The position numbers were made by a program, and so were the translations under genes. A stretch of DNA of 64,000 bases from Linyphia triangularis (taxonomy: Eukaryota; Arthropoda; Arachnida; Araneae; Linyphiidae), in NCBI GenBank assembly GCA_963978545.1, contig OZ021722.1, positions 8,523,401 to 8,587,400 of the forward strand, given 5' to 3'. This document shows positions 1 to 12,623 of the stretch, piece after piece. Below the pieces are notes generated by a model. That model had not been told where the DNA came from and ran no database searches. It worked only from the letters and a program-made list of their open reading frames with translations. Each line of letters starts with the position of its first letter. Position 1 is the first letter of the stretch.

Positions 1-384
1 CAAAAAATTTTATAATGATTCATGAATATTTTTTTAAGTTATGACATTTCAAATTCGCAATGTTTGTGTGAAAATCAATTCCGAGAAAAATGCATTTAAA
101 CTTTAAAACACTCATTTTCTATATAACCTATATTACTTAACACAATTAAAATGCACCTTCTTTTTCAATTTTTTTATTTATGAAAAAAGAAGAAAATGTT
201 AATATTTCAATGGGAAATCACATTTTAATCGGCAACTTTTGGTTTTGGTATGCTATTTCTCATCATTTCCGGTTACAATTTACAGTTTTAGATCAGTTTC
301 AAATTATCATAACTTTTGTTCAAATCAACGCCGAGTTAAAAAAAAAAAAAAAAAGACAGTTTTAGAAACTTAAAGATTTGGGCT
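1..384 (+). repeat. Dispersed repeat at window edge, copy 1
   Basis: It is homologous, in inverted orientation, to 10789-11165 (TTCATGAATA, AAATGCACCTTCTTTTT, TTAATATTTCAATGGGAAAT-like, AAACTTAAAGATTTGGG). The left end lies outside the window. Confidence 0.7.
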
Positions 385-395
385 AGAATATTCAA

Positions 396-556
396 TCTCA
401 CCTATTTATGCACAATGACGGCTAATCAAGCCGGAACTTACAGCTTAACGTGGATTTCGGACCACAACGAACATCCACCCTTAGCCCGGGATTCGAACTC
501 GGCACTTTCGACACGTGAGGCCAGAGCATCAACCCCACAGCCTTCAGATGGGCCTT
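396..556 (-). mobile_element. SINE-B (tRNA-derived), copy
   Basis: On the minus strand it has an A-box-like GGGGTTGATGCTCTGGCC, a B-box GAGTTCGAATCCCGGG and a body with TTAAGCTGTAAGTTCCGG and ATTAGCCGTCATTGTGCA. Other copies are near 7.6-8.0, 8.4, 18.9 and 42.8 kb. Confidence 0.7.
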
Positions 557-688
557 ATAGACCTTAAGAGCTGATGTTAGTAAGTACATTACGCAAAAAA
601 AAAATCCGAATGCTGGCTATATCTTGTATTCTAATTGAGGAAATAACAAAAATCAAGTATCGTTGTAAATAGTGCAAGGATTTGATAA

Positions 689-821
<133 letters not shown>

Positions 822-857
822 CTTTAAGGGGTCATCTACATATTTAAACTGAACCAA

Positions 858-3134
858 TCAATGGAAATCCAATAATATTATATCATATTTAGATTTAGCA
901 TCCAAGAAAACGGTGAAATACAAAATTTCATAATTTTCCAATAAGTGGTAAAATTTTTTAATGATGTCAAAGAATTGACAAATTAATGTGAAAAGAAAAA
1001 AAAATACTTTTTGGGCCATAAATTCATAATTAATATATTTTAGTAATTATTGTTTCAAAAGATAGTTTGGTAAATGCCAAACATAAACAGCAATCAACTT
1101 TTACTCCAAAGAGTGCTTTAATACAAGTTTTAAATTTTTTTAAATAGAAATATGTAAACTTTTTTTGCTTTCATTAGATTTATCATGGTTGGAACCGCCT
1201 CCAGAATATTTTTCATTCCATTTTGACTGTTGGTTCACAATATTTTAGCAAAAAATATTTTTTTTATAAAAAAAAAAGCTCACATTAAGGGACGGTGTAA
1301 TAGATTATGTCTTGAAGCACTCACTCAAACGTTCATTTCTTCCCCGCTTTAAAGAGATTTGCCCTGAAGATCGGCCGAAACATTTTCGCTCATAAGTGAC
1401 GTGTTTTTCAACGTAATGAGCTGAAATTCGGTTTTTAGGGTAAACAAAGCATTCTAAATCGAATGAAAACATAAAAAAAATGGGAGTTCGTATTGAATTT
1501 TTCAAAAACAGAGTTAAATTTACTTTGTAAACAGCCCCCTAAGAAAAAAAATTGCATCCTTAGTCCTCTTACTAACGAATCTTCACTATTCTTACATGTT
1601 TAGACATATAGAAAATCGTAAACAAACCATTTTGATGCAAACAGCAAGATTCTACGATGATTAGAACCGTAGATGTAACCATCATTCAGATTTTTTTTTT
1701 TTTTGCCTACTATACATTTTGATATAATGCACCCAGCTCAAGTTTGAAGTCCATTTAATTAAGGGGAATCGAAAGGCCTGCCATGATAAATTGGCATATT
1801 TTGATGAACCTTTTCTCAGAACCCACCAAATACACAAGTCTGAAATTTTTTTCTATATATATAAAATGAACACTTGTTATTTTACTGAAATTAGCTTCTA
1901 AAGAAAATCACTCTAGATATTTTTTTATAATTAATTTTCTATAAGTCACTTCAATTTTTACAAAAATTGGTATTTTTCATCAAAAAAGATTTTTAAAAAT
2001 TTATTAAAGTTATTTTCAAAAGCTCATTTCAGTATAAACTTAGAAACATATAGATTTGTATAAAAAAGTATTTTAAATACATGCAAGTTTCTGAGAAAAA
2101 ATAAAGCAAACATAGGAAAAACACATTTTGCTAAAAAAACTCATTTTAAGAAAAATGGATTTAAAGTAAAAAAAAGAAAAAAAAAAAGCATACCAATTAT
2201 TACGTGCCATAGCCATATTCATATCACTCTTTTGGCTTTTGTTTGCTGTACATATTAGGCCTTTAATATCCTTTCGCTGTTGAGACGCCTTAATATTGCC
2301 TTGCAGCAATCACCAGATTTAATGCTTAATTTCTCAATAACAGAAATTTTTTGCATTATATCCTTGATTGAAACATGCAATATGATAATGTTTCAATTTG
2401 AAAAAAAGCACGTTTTGGGACCCTTGTCCAAATAGCATTGTTCAAACTCTCATATGGATTTTGCGTTTTTCCATGGACACATTATTTATTTGGGTGAAAT
2501 AAGTCTCGGAAAAACTGTTCAATTTCTTCCATAACTGTAACTGGAATGCTGTTTTTGTGAACATATGTTTCACCTTTTGCTTCGGTTGAATCTTGCACCC
2601 TCGCCTAATAAACAAAATTCATGCTGGGGGTTATCATCAGTTGATATTTTGTGTAAGAATATAGCCCACACTGTCTGATTACATTTCTTTTACATTTTTT
2701 AAATTTCTTCTAATTGTAAAATTGTCAGTTAGACAACCCTTTCCACAAAAATTGCTTCCCATCTTTCAATACTCTGTCTTTTTAATATTGCTTTTAATCT
2801 TCGAAGATGTCTTCTGATGCTCTTCATAATACACCCAATATACTCTAATTTTTAAACAGGAAAATCCGTTCGGTAAATTTTTTGTTTTCTATATTGAAGA
2901 AAACCTTCGAATCCCCATTTCTTAGGTATATATAAGCTTCCAATTATAAGCTAAAAGAACATAGCGAGCTTAATTCTTTTCTATACAAAGTTAGAAAATC
3001 GCTGCCACATCTTACACTTCCATTTTACCATTAAAAACATCGAAACTTTTCTTACACGTTAGCAAATGGGATTTACTTCCACAATTGCAATAGTTTGACC
3101 GTACTTCCGCATCAAATACTTTTTCTAAGTAGAT
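858..3134. other. Intergenic AT-rich DNA
   Basis: I see no gene. Open frames at 1305-1505 and 2073-2309 are short, unlike any family I know, and lack splice or promoter context. Confidence 0.6.
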
Positions 3135-3887
3135 CAGGCGCGCGAACCAGGGGGCGGGTTTTTAGGGCCAGAACCACCCTAGGATCACTAACATCCCAGT
3201 GTTTTGTTACGATTGAATAAGAAACACCTAATTATCGTAAATTATTTCAAAGGAATGCGTTTTTAATCTACCATAATTCAGGCAGTTTGTTTATCATATA
3301 TAGCACTAAAGTAGCTATCAGGCCCAAGAAACTTTAAAATAAATAACTGATTTGTAAATCTTCCACAGCAGAAATCCATTATGCTTCAGTTTGGTTCTAA
3401 TTAGGTCCAATATAAAGTATCCATTAAAATAAAAATTAAAAATGTGAATGTTTCCGTTTTTCAAATGCAGTTTATAGTGTTTCAATCAAGCCCTTGTACT
3501 TAAGGTAGCGTAAAAGTACAGTAAAATCAGCCTGATATTGGCGTTTGTCGATTTACCTAAAATTCTATTTCTTATCTAATTGAATTTGAACAAACGAGAC
3601 AAATTTTATATTAATTTATAATCTAGGAGATATAGATAATATGGGATCTAGATAAAATGTAATCACATGATAGGTTGTTTGGTTTTACTCAAAAACTTTA
3701 AAAAAAAAATTATTAATATTTTACATCTGTAAGAGGCGGATTAAGAAACTGCAAAAACACTGATAGTATGTGACAAATATAAGATAAGAAAGTTCTGCAT
3801 GAAAGATGTTTCTTTATACAATTATAGGAGCAAATTTAAGCTTTGATTTAAAAAAACTTCCATAGAAGTTTTCTGGTTGCGCCCTTG
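3135..3887. mobile_element. hAT-type non-autonomous element, copy 1
   Basis: It starts CAGGCGCGCGAACCAG and ends CTGGTTGCGCCCTTG. From about 3390 to the right end it aligns with 30575-31284 (landmarks AAATCAGCCTG, TTTACCTAAAAT, GAGAAAGTTCTGCAT-like, TTGCGCCC). No coding frame. Confidence 0.6.
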
Positions 3888-4372
3888 ATATCGATACTAG
3901 TCACTGTAACGACACCACTTAATGATGAAAATCCCCTTTTTTGTCACATTACATCCAAAGCAATTCGAATGTCTTGGCAATCATTATTTTCTTCGATGCT
4001 TTCTATAGCTGCTACCGTCATAGTCTCCTCAAACATCTTTTGCTGAACTTAGAAGTACATTGTTATTTACAGCAAATTTTTTATGGGGACTAAGCTAAGC
4101 AAATTCATTACACCGCAAAGTAATCCGCTGGCTTCAACTCCTTTATCTATAGAAGAGGCATACACCATTTTTAAATTGAGTGCAAATAAATCCATGTTTT
4201 TTCCATCAATTGAATGCTGCTGGTTTTCAGAATTCAAAAAGCATTAGTTAAAATAGACATTTGTCACGGAAAAGTTCAAGTTCCACAACCATACCTGAGA
4301 TATTATTTAGTACGAGAGTAAGTCCATCTGAATTAAACATTTTACACTTAAGAAAATCTCTAAATACGTCTG

Positions 4373-4556
4373 GTTGTTTTCAGTTGTTTTAAGATTATCT
4401 GGCGCCGTCAGCAACACGAGGGCTATAATGCGCCGAAACATTCGTCATTAGACAAGCCAACATACATTTACAAACACCCATGCCTAGCACGGGACTCGAA
4501 CCCCCAACTTCGTGGTCTAGAAGCTAGCACGCTAACCACTATACCGTTTGATCGGC
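4373..4556 (-). mobile_element. SINE-A (tRNA-derived), full length
   Basis: Read on the minus strand it begins GCCGATCAAACGGTATAGTG, with an A-box TAGTGGTTAGCG, a B-box GTTCGAGTCCCG, a unique body with ACGAATGTTTCGGCGCATTA and CGCCAGATAA, and an (AACC)n-like tail. It is flanked by CTAAATACGTCTG (4360-4372, 4557-4569). Confidence 0.9.
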
Positions 4557-5605
4557 CTAAATACGTCTGATAACACTGCAAAGTCGATGAGGTTGTTGAT
4601 TTTTCCCACTACCAGAACACATTGTATTCTGAATCCAAAACTTCCATTGACAAAGGCACACTGTTCAGAAGTTGCAACGTCAAAAAAAAAAATTGTTGAA
4701 GTTGCATTGCTACCTTTAAAATAGTTTCCTTTTCGCTTTCTAAATAATAAATTTAAAGATCTACCAATTTTAATAATAAGTCAAACAAATTACCAAAACA
4801 ATTTGATACTTGAGTACCAAAACGAAATTGATATAACACGAGAGAAATGCAGGTGAAATTTGTAGTATAACATGACAAAACAAGCGCTTATTTATGGTTT
4901 AATTTTCAAAACATGGATTGGAAGTTATAGTTACAGTTAGAATAACGATTCTCAGGAAATAAAATACAATTGTTGAGGCTTGCCATGTAAAACGAGTACA
5001 AATCTGTAGACATCGTAGTCACTTTGCTTCGAAAGATTTAGTTCTTGTTTAATTTTTTCAGATGTAAAAACATTTTAATTTTTTTATATATTTACTTCTA
5101 ATTAGCTTACAGAAGAAAAAAAAAACGATAAATAATTGGAAAGGGATTAAATTGAAGATTCAAAATATGTAAAAATCACAAAATTGATAATTTCAAAAAT
5201 TTGATTTCCAACTTCCCTAAATTTCTACCTTTACCTAGAAATATGCATCACTACTACAACTATCAAATCCTAGAAGCAATATTTTTTGCATTCACTCCCT
5301 CGACCCAACTTCTAGAGACAACATGATGCAAAAGCCAAGTTACTTAAAACTTTCATGGTAGTCTTAAAATTGGCTTCAGTATATGAATTCCCTTGTAGTT
5401 GATAGGTTAAAAAATGATTTGCGAATTTCATACTTAAAATTGAATGTGGTTAAAAATCGGAGAAGTGAAATTTGATACAATAGAACAGCACAATAACCAA
5501 CACTACATCAAAATATCTGTGCAAGTGTTTTTTCGACGAATATTGCTTATCTGCTAAGAAACAGCGCGTAAGGACGCACTTTCAATTGCATCTGTAGAGG
5601 TTAGG

Positions 5606-5692
5606 TTGGTTGGTTGTTTTCAGATTATCTGGCACCGTCAGCAACACGAGGGCTATAGCGCCGAAACATTCGTCATAAGACAAACCAACATA
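5606..5692 (-). mobile_element. SINE-A copy, tail half, split by Tc1
   Basis: This part holds the GGTTGGTTGG tail and CAGATTATCTGGCACCGTCAG body. The other half is at 7374-7448. The whole SINE is bounded by a 15-bp duplication TCTGTAGAGGTTAGG (5591-5605 and 7449-7463). Confidence 0.9.
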
Positions 5693-7371
5693 CAATGACT
5701 CAAACAATTAAGAATACACTTCGTTTTTTGAGCAAAGTACCTTTGTATGATGAATAATGCTCAAAACATGTAATTATAACACAACTTTTTGCAGAGACAT
5801 TAAACTGTGGATATTTTACTTTGTATATGCACAAAAAATAGAATAATTTATTAAAAATCATATTATTCATACAGCTTTAAAACTTTATTAAACAAATTTT
5901 GCTGTCAAAAAATTGAGAATACACTTATGAAAAATTTGTTTAACTACCTGTAAACATTTTCTACTTGGCTGCTATTTTAATGTAATTTTGCGTAATCTTA
6001 TCCTTAACGTTTTCAACGATAAATTTTTTGTGATGAAATTTGTTAGACGAAATTAAATCAAAACTTTTAAATAGAAAATGGCTCTTCGAAAAGAAACCAG
6101 TATTGATGTACAAAAATTCATATTAAAATTATTTAAAAAAAGGAAAATCTCATTGAAACAACTAAAATTGATGGTAAAGGACATACGTGTATCCAGAAAA
6201 TCATTAGAACATTTTAAATTAATGGATTGATTGAAAATAAAAGTAGAAGAAAAAGGCAAAGAATTCTGAGTGATATAATAAAATGGAAAATTTCGAAAGA
6301 AATAAAGGCTTTTCATAAAGTAAATGCAGTCAAACTTGCTGTAGAAACTTCTCAAATCATTGGCAGAAGTGTAAGTGCTGAAACTGGGCGAAATTTTATT
6401 AGACAAGCTGAGTATAAAAGTCGAGTTGTTAAGAAGAAACCGTGCGTTAGCTTGCAAAATCTGAAAAAGCGTTTTGAGTTTGCAAAAACTCACCAATTAA
6501 AGACAAATAACGTTTGGAAGAAAGTAATATTTAGTGATGAATGTAAATTCAAAGTTTTGGAAGTAACGGCCGTCACATCGTATGGAGAAAGCCCAATATT
6601 CAAATGGATCCAAAACAATTACCTATTTCATTTTAACGTGGTGGTGGCTCCATCATGGTTTGGGATAGTGCGATTTTAACCAGGGTTGGGAATTTAGTTT
6701 TTATTGATGGCATTATGATCTATATGGTTTACTTAGATGTACTCCTCAACAATCTAAATGAAAGTGCTAAGAACTTGGGTTTAGATTGAAGTTTCATATT
6801 CCAGCACCACAACGACCTCAAACACAAGGCATGCAATGTCAAAATATGGTGTCTTTTTCATTGTAAATAGCAGTTACACGCACCACCATAGTCTTCCAAT
6901 ATCAATATCATAGAAAATTTGTGGACTAAACGCGAAACAGTGATTCAAAAGCGCAAAATTAGGAACAAAGCCCATTTAAAACAAGTGTTGCAAGAATAAT
7001 GGGATAAAAAAAATTTTAGATACCAAAAAGTTTATCAAATCGGTACCACGACGTTTGAAAAACATTATAAATGCCAAAGGACTTGCACCCAAATATTGAC
7101 ACTTTCTTTATATGTGAAATATTACAAAAATTTCATTGGTATATTCTCAATTTTTTGAGGTAAAAATCTTTATAAGTTTATTTAAAATGTTTCCAAAACT
7201 GTTAATAATAGCAGCTTTTCGTTGATTTTTCTTTGTTTTTAATTTAAATTAAACCAATTGCTATGTGTAAAATTAGAGACGTGTTTGCAGTTCTTGATAA
7301 TATGTTATTTATATTGAAAGTTGGATTTATCAAGTGTAAGTAAGGTGTATTCTCAATTGTTTGAGCCACTG
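5693..7371 (+). mobile_element. Tc1-like transposon, IR/DR type, inserted in a SINE
   Basis: The ends are CAATGACTCAAACAATTAAG and, inverted at the right, CAGTGGCTCAAACAATTGAG, each bounded by a TA duplication (5691-5692, 7372-7373). A second copy of the motif lies inside each end (AATTGAGAATACACTTATG near 5912; TATTCTCAATTTTTTGAGG near 7142), the inverted-repeat/direct-repeat layout known from Sleeping Beauty-type Tc1 elements. Total length 1679 bp is normal for Tc1. It splits a SINE, whose two halves rejoin exactly when the element and one TA are removed. Confidence 0.9.
6078..7057 (+). pseudogene. Tc1 transposase pseudogene
   Basis: The frame opens at ATG 6078 with MALRKETSIDVQKF and a helix-turn-helix-like N-terminus up to about 6225, where a stop and a frameshift break it. 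It continues in another frame with ENKSRRKRQRILS (the usual ...GRPRKL region) and runs to VWKKVIFSDECKF, the Tc1 block with the first catalytic Asp. A second shift follows, then GGGSIMVWD (family motif GGGSIMVWG), then QHHNDLKHKA where family members have a catalytic Asp in 'DND.K'; here that Asp is His. Later ENLW matches the block before the last catalytic acid. Several stops and shifts make it non-functional. Confidence 0.85.
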
Positions 7372-7373
7372 TA

Positions 7374-7448
7374 CATTTACAAACACCCATGCCTAACACG
7401 GGACTCGAACCCGCAGTCTAAAAGCTAGCACGCTAACCATTATACCGT
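7374..7448 (-). mobile_element. SINE-A copy, tRNA-like half, split by Tc1
   Basis: It holds the B-box region (GGGACTCGAACCCGC on the + strand) and degraded A-box. It continues the half at 5606-5692. Confidence 0.9.
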
Positions 7449-7590
7449 TCTGTAGAGGTTAGGACTGAGGAAACACGGATGTTCACCGGGAGTACAGGCC
7501 GAGTTGAAAGGGTACAAGCTGGGAATAGATTGTCCATTTCTTTCTTAAAATTTTTTCCAACGTATGCACGTCTTGTATCCTATTCATTTA

Positions 7591-8054
7591 TGCCCACCTG
7601 ATGGCTAAGAGGTTAATCAGGGGCGATGCCAGAAATTTTTTTCGGAAGGGGGTATGAAAGTATTAGTCAGCATATCTCGGCAATCATTTTTGTTGTTAAT
7701 GCCACATGTATTTAGCAATCCCGATAACATATTTTTCTTGCGCATATTTAGATATTTAAAACATTTTAAATACATTTATCATTTTAGACAATAAAATTCT
7801 ATAATTTCAGAGCTCTAAATTTAAAAAGAAAATTTTCGGGAGGGGATATATCCCCATATCCCTCCCCCTGGCTACGCGCCTGGGGTTAGTACTCTGGCCT
7901 TGCACGACAAAGATGCCGGGTTTGAATGCTGGATTAGGTATGTATGTCCGTTATGGTTCGGAATCCATATTAAGCTGTAGGTTTCAACCTGATTAGCGGT
8001 CATTGTGCAAAAAAATAGGTTGTTGAGCGTACTTATCAACCCACCCAGTTATGA
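7591..8054 (+). mobile_element. SINE-B, split by a hAT MITE
   Basis: The head is at 7591-7617 and continues at 7883 (GGGGTTAGTACTCTGGCC, then the B-box GGGTTTGAATGCTGG and the body to AACCCACCCAG). The interruption is the element at 7618-7882. Confidence 0.75.
7618..7882. mobile_element. hAT-type MITE inside SINE-B
   Basis: Ends are CAGGGGCGATGCCAG and, inverted, CAGGCGCGTAGCCAG, a common hAT terminal repeat. It is 265 bp with no coding capacity and is flanked by AGGTTAAT / GGGTTAGT, consistent with a decayed 8-bp duplication. Confidence 0.8.
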
Positions 8055-8319
8055 CCATCAAATAAACTTCATTTTATTATAGCATTTTATAATAGCTATG
8101 CCACCTTTGCATATGAGCATACATCGACAAGAAGCGGCGATTAAGCTCCAAAAGTTGGAAGGCAAACTGCAGAATGTAGATGAAATCACAAAAAGTCACT
8201 TTCACTTGTAGCTTAAGCAGACATAAAACAAGTTTCACACTTAGTTCCCTCTCTCTAAGTACGCCGCTGCAAACCTGTTTCACATAACGAGTGAAAAAAC
8301 AGACTAAAAAAAAATATTC

Positions 8320-8495
8320 CTGGTGTACAGAAAAGCACAGGTCAAGGTGTTTCCTGTGCTAGGTTTGAATCCTGTGGTTAGACATGGATGTTTGTTGTGG
8401 TTCGGAATCCATTTTAAGCTGTAGGTTCTGACCAGATTAGCTATTATTGAGCTATTGTGCACAAAAATAGGTCGTTGAACATACCAACCAACCCA
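8320..8495 (+). mobile_element. SINE-B, degraded copy
   Basis: The B-box is GGTTTGAATCCTG and the body matches the other copies (GTGGTTCGGAATCCAT, TTAAGCTGTAGGTTC, AAATAGGTCGTTGA), ending ACCAACCAACCC. Confidence 0.7.
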
Positions 8496-8599
8496 GGACA
8501 GGTTGGTTTGACGTTTTCTTTTTGTGCTAGTCAAGCGGTTTTGGTCAGGTGTTTTGGTTTGGACACGAAAGTATTTTTCACTTTTAAGGAGTTGTTATA

Positions 8600-9388
8600 A
8601 GCAAAGTAATAACAATTAAGTATAGAAAGCCATCGACCATCCATTGCTAATGCTTTAGCAATAGAAGAAGCGACTTGGATGACAAAAGCCTATCTGGATT
8701 CGTGTGAATTTCCAAACTACTTGGTAGGATTTTCACATACGCAAATTGCATTTTATACTCGCATGAGTTTTTGTTGTTAAAATTACATTGATTAAAATTT
8801 TAGAATTTCAACGCAAAGAAAACTGTTTTAAAAAACATAAAAATAAACTAAACTGAACTCTAATTTGTGTAAATTGAAAGTTACCATTCTTCAATCAGTA
8901 GGAACACAACCGATAGATTACTTAAATTTTTGTCCATGTATAAAACAACTGATCTAAATCTATTTAATCTAACCAATTTCGATATTAAATTGGACTTCAT
9001 AAAATGCCATAAAGTTTTATGCGCAGTAAAAAAAAAGACGCATTAATTATTTTAATTAAATTACAAATACAGCGATGTGAAGCATCTAAATTGCTTTTCA
9101 AGTTGTTCAAGAATTGAGAAATACACAAGTTTACATTTTAAAGTTATTTGAATATATCTTAAAGTATACATTTTTTTAGACTTTTAGTATGGTTTTTGTG
9201 AAACTTCCATTATTAAAAAATGGTAGACGGTCCGATTGAAGACTGTTACGAAACTTACAAAGTGATTGGAAACAATTTACCCAAAGAAGCAAAGTTTTTA
9301 CTATGGATTTTTTATATGCATTGCCAACTTTTAAGTCATTTAACAATAAACTTATTTAAGTGTTTTGAGCTCTGATTTTGATCAAGTT
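8600..9388. other. Intergenic AT-rich DNA
   Basis: No feature other than a short dispersed motif TATATGCATTGCCAACTTTT near 9313. Confidence 0.5.
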
Positions 9389-9756
9389 TCAACACTGACC
9401 AAATCTCAATGCGGACCAACATCGGCTCAACAGTGGCCAATCTCGATGTGGAACATTGTAGACTTGCCTTTGGTGTGAATCTTGGCCAACCTCGGCCAGA
9501 GCTGGGGAAAATATACTGGATGTTTTGAAATGTTGATGAAGAGTTTTAAAATTGAAATATAGTGTTATAAGAAAGGACGGAGGGATAAAAAATATCTTTT
9601 GGGATAGTTTCGACAGATTTTTTTTTTTTTTTTTTATTATTATTTTTTTTATATAATTTTGTATTTTGGAACAATGCTCGAGATTCGGCATGAACTGGTC
9701 AATCTTCCCAGAACCCCTTTTTCCCAACATTGGCCAACACCGCTGTGCTACCTGGG
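9389..9756 (-). mobile_element. MITE with CCCAGGTAGCACA end, copy 1
   Basis: On the minus strand it starts CCCAGGTAGCACAGCGGTG and TTGGCCAATGTTGGG; interior lines include CTCGAGCATTGTTCCAAAAT. It matches 41156-41497. The other end is decayed. Confidence 0.6.
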
Positions 9757-10261
9757 TAATACAAGAGGTAGAGATCATTTTAAAGATATGTTACAAAACA
9801 ATTTCTTGCCCTTTTCATGTAGAAATCGCAATTCAGGCAGTTAATTCATACATATGACCTTTGACAAAAATTATTAAGATCATGAGGATATTAATTAACT
9901 CGATATAATTATAAAATTGCCTAGAAAATATATCGAATCACATAAATTACCAAGTATTGAAGAACGTCTAAATCAACTGGATTGGTGACGTAAGCTCAAG
10001 ATAGATTAATGGAAACTAAATTGCAAGTTTCATAATAGAAAGTTAAATATACTATCCGCCAACATTCTGACTTAAAACTTTATTAGCTATGCCCTTACAT
10101 TGAAGTCTCAATATCTTTTATTTATTCTGATAAGTCGCCCCAAAGAGAACGACGTCCAACGCGAAGCATTTTCTGGATAGAAATACTTCAAAATAATAAT
10201 TACTCTAATACAAAAATGCTTCAGAAAAATAGAAAAAATCAACTTTGAAACGAAGAGTTTA

Positions 10262-10390
10262 AAAAGAGCTTTAAAATTAGCAACGGGTTTGTTGTTTACA
10301 TACGGATAGCTTTAAAATTAGCAACGGTTGGTTGGTTAGTTGAACCCTCTAGCAGCCGGTTTGTTGTTTACATACGTAAGGATGTTGCCA
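10262..10390. repeat. Short duplication around a SINE-tail-like insert
   Basis: GCTTTAAAATTAGCAACGG and GGTTTGTTGTTTACATACG each occur twice; the insert begins GGTTGGTTGGTTAGTTGA, like a SINE tail. Confidence 0.5.
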
Positions 10391-10788
10391 ATCATATATT
10401 CAAAATCATTGAGGCTTTGTAGTAGCTTAATGATGAAAAATATTGAAATTTAACTAATTAATAAAGTGTTAATAAATTATTTTGGCACGTTTTGGCAAAT
10501 CTACAGCTTGTTTCCTTTAAAATTACACCTTGATCATTGAAATTGGTTGAGCAGTTTAGGCGGACGGACTAACCACCAAAAACGTATTGCCTATTAAATA
10601 TATAGATCCCTTTATTCTGTTTGATGCACCGCTGATGTCCAAGAGCCTCTTTCTTCCTCTTGAAAAACATTAGCTGAACGACACCATTGAGCATAATATT
10701 TTTAGTCTCTATTTCTTTATTAAGGTACTTGCCTACGTTGAAAAGGTCGATTTTGATTAAATTTGACAAAAAAAAAATATTTTTCTTA

Positions 10789-11165
10789 AGCCCAAATCTT
10801 TAAGTTTCTAAAACTGTCTACTTTTTTTTTCTGCATTGATTTAAACAAAAGTTATGACAATTTGAAACTGATCTAAAACTGTAAATTATAATCAGAAATG
10901 ACCGGAAATAGGATATCAAAACCAAATGTTGCCGATTAAAAAGTGATTTCCTTCTAAATATTAACATTTTCTTCTTTTTAATAAATAAAAAAATTTAAAA
11001 AGAAGGTGCATTTTAAGTGTGTAAGTAATATGGTTTATATAGAAATTTAGTGTTTTAAAGTTAAAATGCATTTTTCTCAGAATTGATTTTCACACAAATA
11101 TTACTAATTTGAAATGTCATAACTCAAAAAATTATTCATGAATCAATATAATTTTTTTTTGTAAT
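10789..11165 (-). repeat. Dispersed repeat, copy 2
   Basis: Reverse-complement partner of 1-384, from CCCAAATCTTTAAGTTTC to ATTATTCATGAATC. Confidence 0.7.
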
Positions 11166-11769
11166 TCTCTTGTTGATTGTTTTCTAGTGCATCTGCTACA
11201 AAAATTGAGATTGGATGGTTATTTTATGAAATACCACCTTTAGTTTGAATAAAAACAAGGTGAAATTGTTAAAAAATCATGAACTTATTTTTCGATTGTC
11301 CATAAAAAAAGTTTTAATGAATATATTTTTCTTAATGTAGTGTATGCCCTAGATATAAGCATATAGTTTATATATATACAATTCATTTCCTAAAAAACTT
11401 AATAGTTTTTTATTTATCTTATTTAAAGTTTTTGAAATGTTTCATCAAAATTTCATTCGAAATTTGAATTTTTGAAAAATAATAATAATAAATTTGAATT
11501 TTTTCACTGTATTACTAATCTATAGTAGTACTAAATAAAAAAAGGCACTTAAAATATTCGTGCATTAAGTTTTTTTAAAAAAGTACTCCGAACGTACACG
11601 AAGGGCTCCAGTGACCCGGCGGTTAAAGGCGCGGAAGTCATGAAAGGTAGATGGATGGTTCGGTCCTGATTTCTCCGAATCCTGGTGTGCATAATAATGA
11701 GGGCTGGTGCACATTCACATTAAACAGGTAGTAGTCTCGATGCCTTCTTGTTGTGTGATGGGGTTAAAG

Positions 11770-12623
11770 CAGTGATTCTCAACCACTGTGCCGAGGCACT
11801 TTTGTGTGCCGCCAAATTCTTAAAGTGTGCCGCAAAATTTTAGAAATTTATATAGTAAAAGTTATAATGCTTTTTTTTTTTTTTATTACTAGTAAAGTTT
11901 AAATTAAAGAAAAGTACTTATATATATACGAATATTGTAGCGAAGATTTTTCACTTTCACCGCTTCGTTACATATTTCTCTGTGTCTCGTTTTTGGCTAA
12001 TTTTTATTATTAGATATAAAAAAAATTTGATTGGGTTCGTAATCCATTTGTGATAACGAATACTTCTGTATTTGAATTAACTTTGAATGAAGAGGAAGAA
12101 CTAATTTCGCTTTCTAATAATCGAGATTTAATTTAAAAATATTCAGAAGAATCAATTAATTCCTTTTGGATTAACATTAGATGCGATTATGGCCAAAAAA
12201 AGCTTTAAAAATATTATTACAATTTTCTACATCTTTTTTGTGTGAATTCGGATTTTCAGTATTAACCAAAATAAAAACGAAAAAAAGATCGAGACTGTTA
12301 AATGTAGAAGACGATACGAGAGTAGCATTGTCATTTTTAGGACCAAATATAAATGAAATTATCAAAAAACATCAAGCTCAAATTTCTCATTAAAAATATT
12401 CTTATTATTCATTTGTAATTAATCCCTTAATAAACGTACTGTTGTTTTTGTAGTACATGTTATATTATTTTATTTTACATTCCAAATTATTATCATAAAC
12501 TATTTTACACAGTGTATTATAGGTAAGTAAACAACTTTAAAACTTATCTTTTTCTTTGTGTACCGCCAAATTTTGAAATCGTTAAAAGTGTTACCGCGAC
12601 AAAAAAAAGGTTGAGAATCACTG
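11770..12623 (+). mobile_element. hAT element, internally deleted, with 8-bp target duplication
   Basis: Ends are CAGTGATTCTCAACC and GGTTGAGAATCACTG, a terminal repeat typical of hAT elements. The flanks GGTTAAAG / GGTAAAAG (11762-11769, 12624-12631) differ at one base. Subterminal GTGTGCCGCCAAATTCT and its inverted counterpart near 12560 extend the symmetry. Only the 3' end of the transposase gene remains inside. Confidence 0.85.
12033..12393 (+). pseudogene. hAT transposase C-terminal fragment (ZBED5/SCAND3-like)
   Basis: The first part reads WVRNPFVITNTSVFEL then LNEEEELISLSNN; a stop follows at about 12134 and a one-base frameshift near 12190. The second part (ATG-like at 12181, stop at 12393) reads KKALKILLQFSTSFLCEFGF, SVLTKIKTKKRSRL and ends NEIIKKHQAQISH. 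This is the hAT dimerisation region in the form seen in ZBED5/SCAND3-like proteins (family motif LCE.GFS.L..IKTKYRNRL). The catalytic core and BED finger are absent. Confidence 0.75.

Noticed and set aside
6053..6496. 147-codon minus-strand frame
   Set aside because: Antisense shadow of the Tc1 transposase pseudogene.
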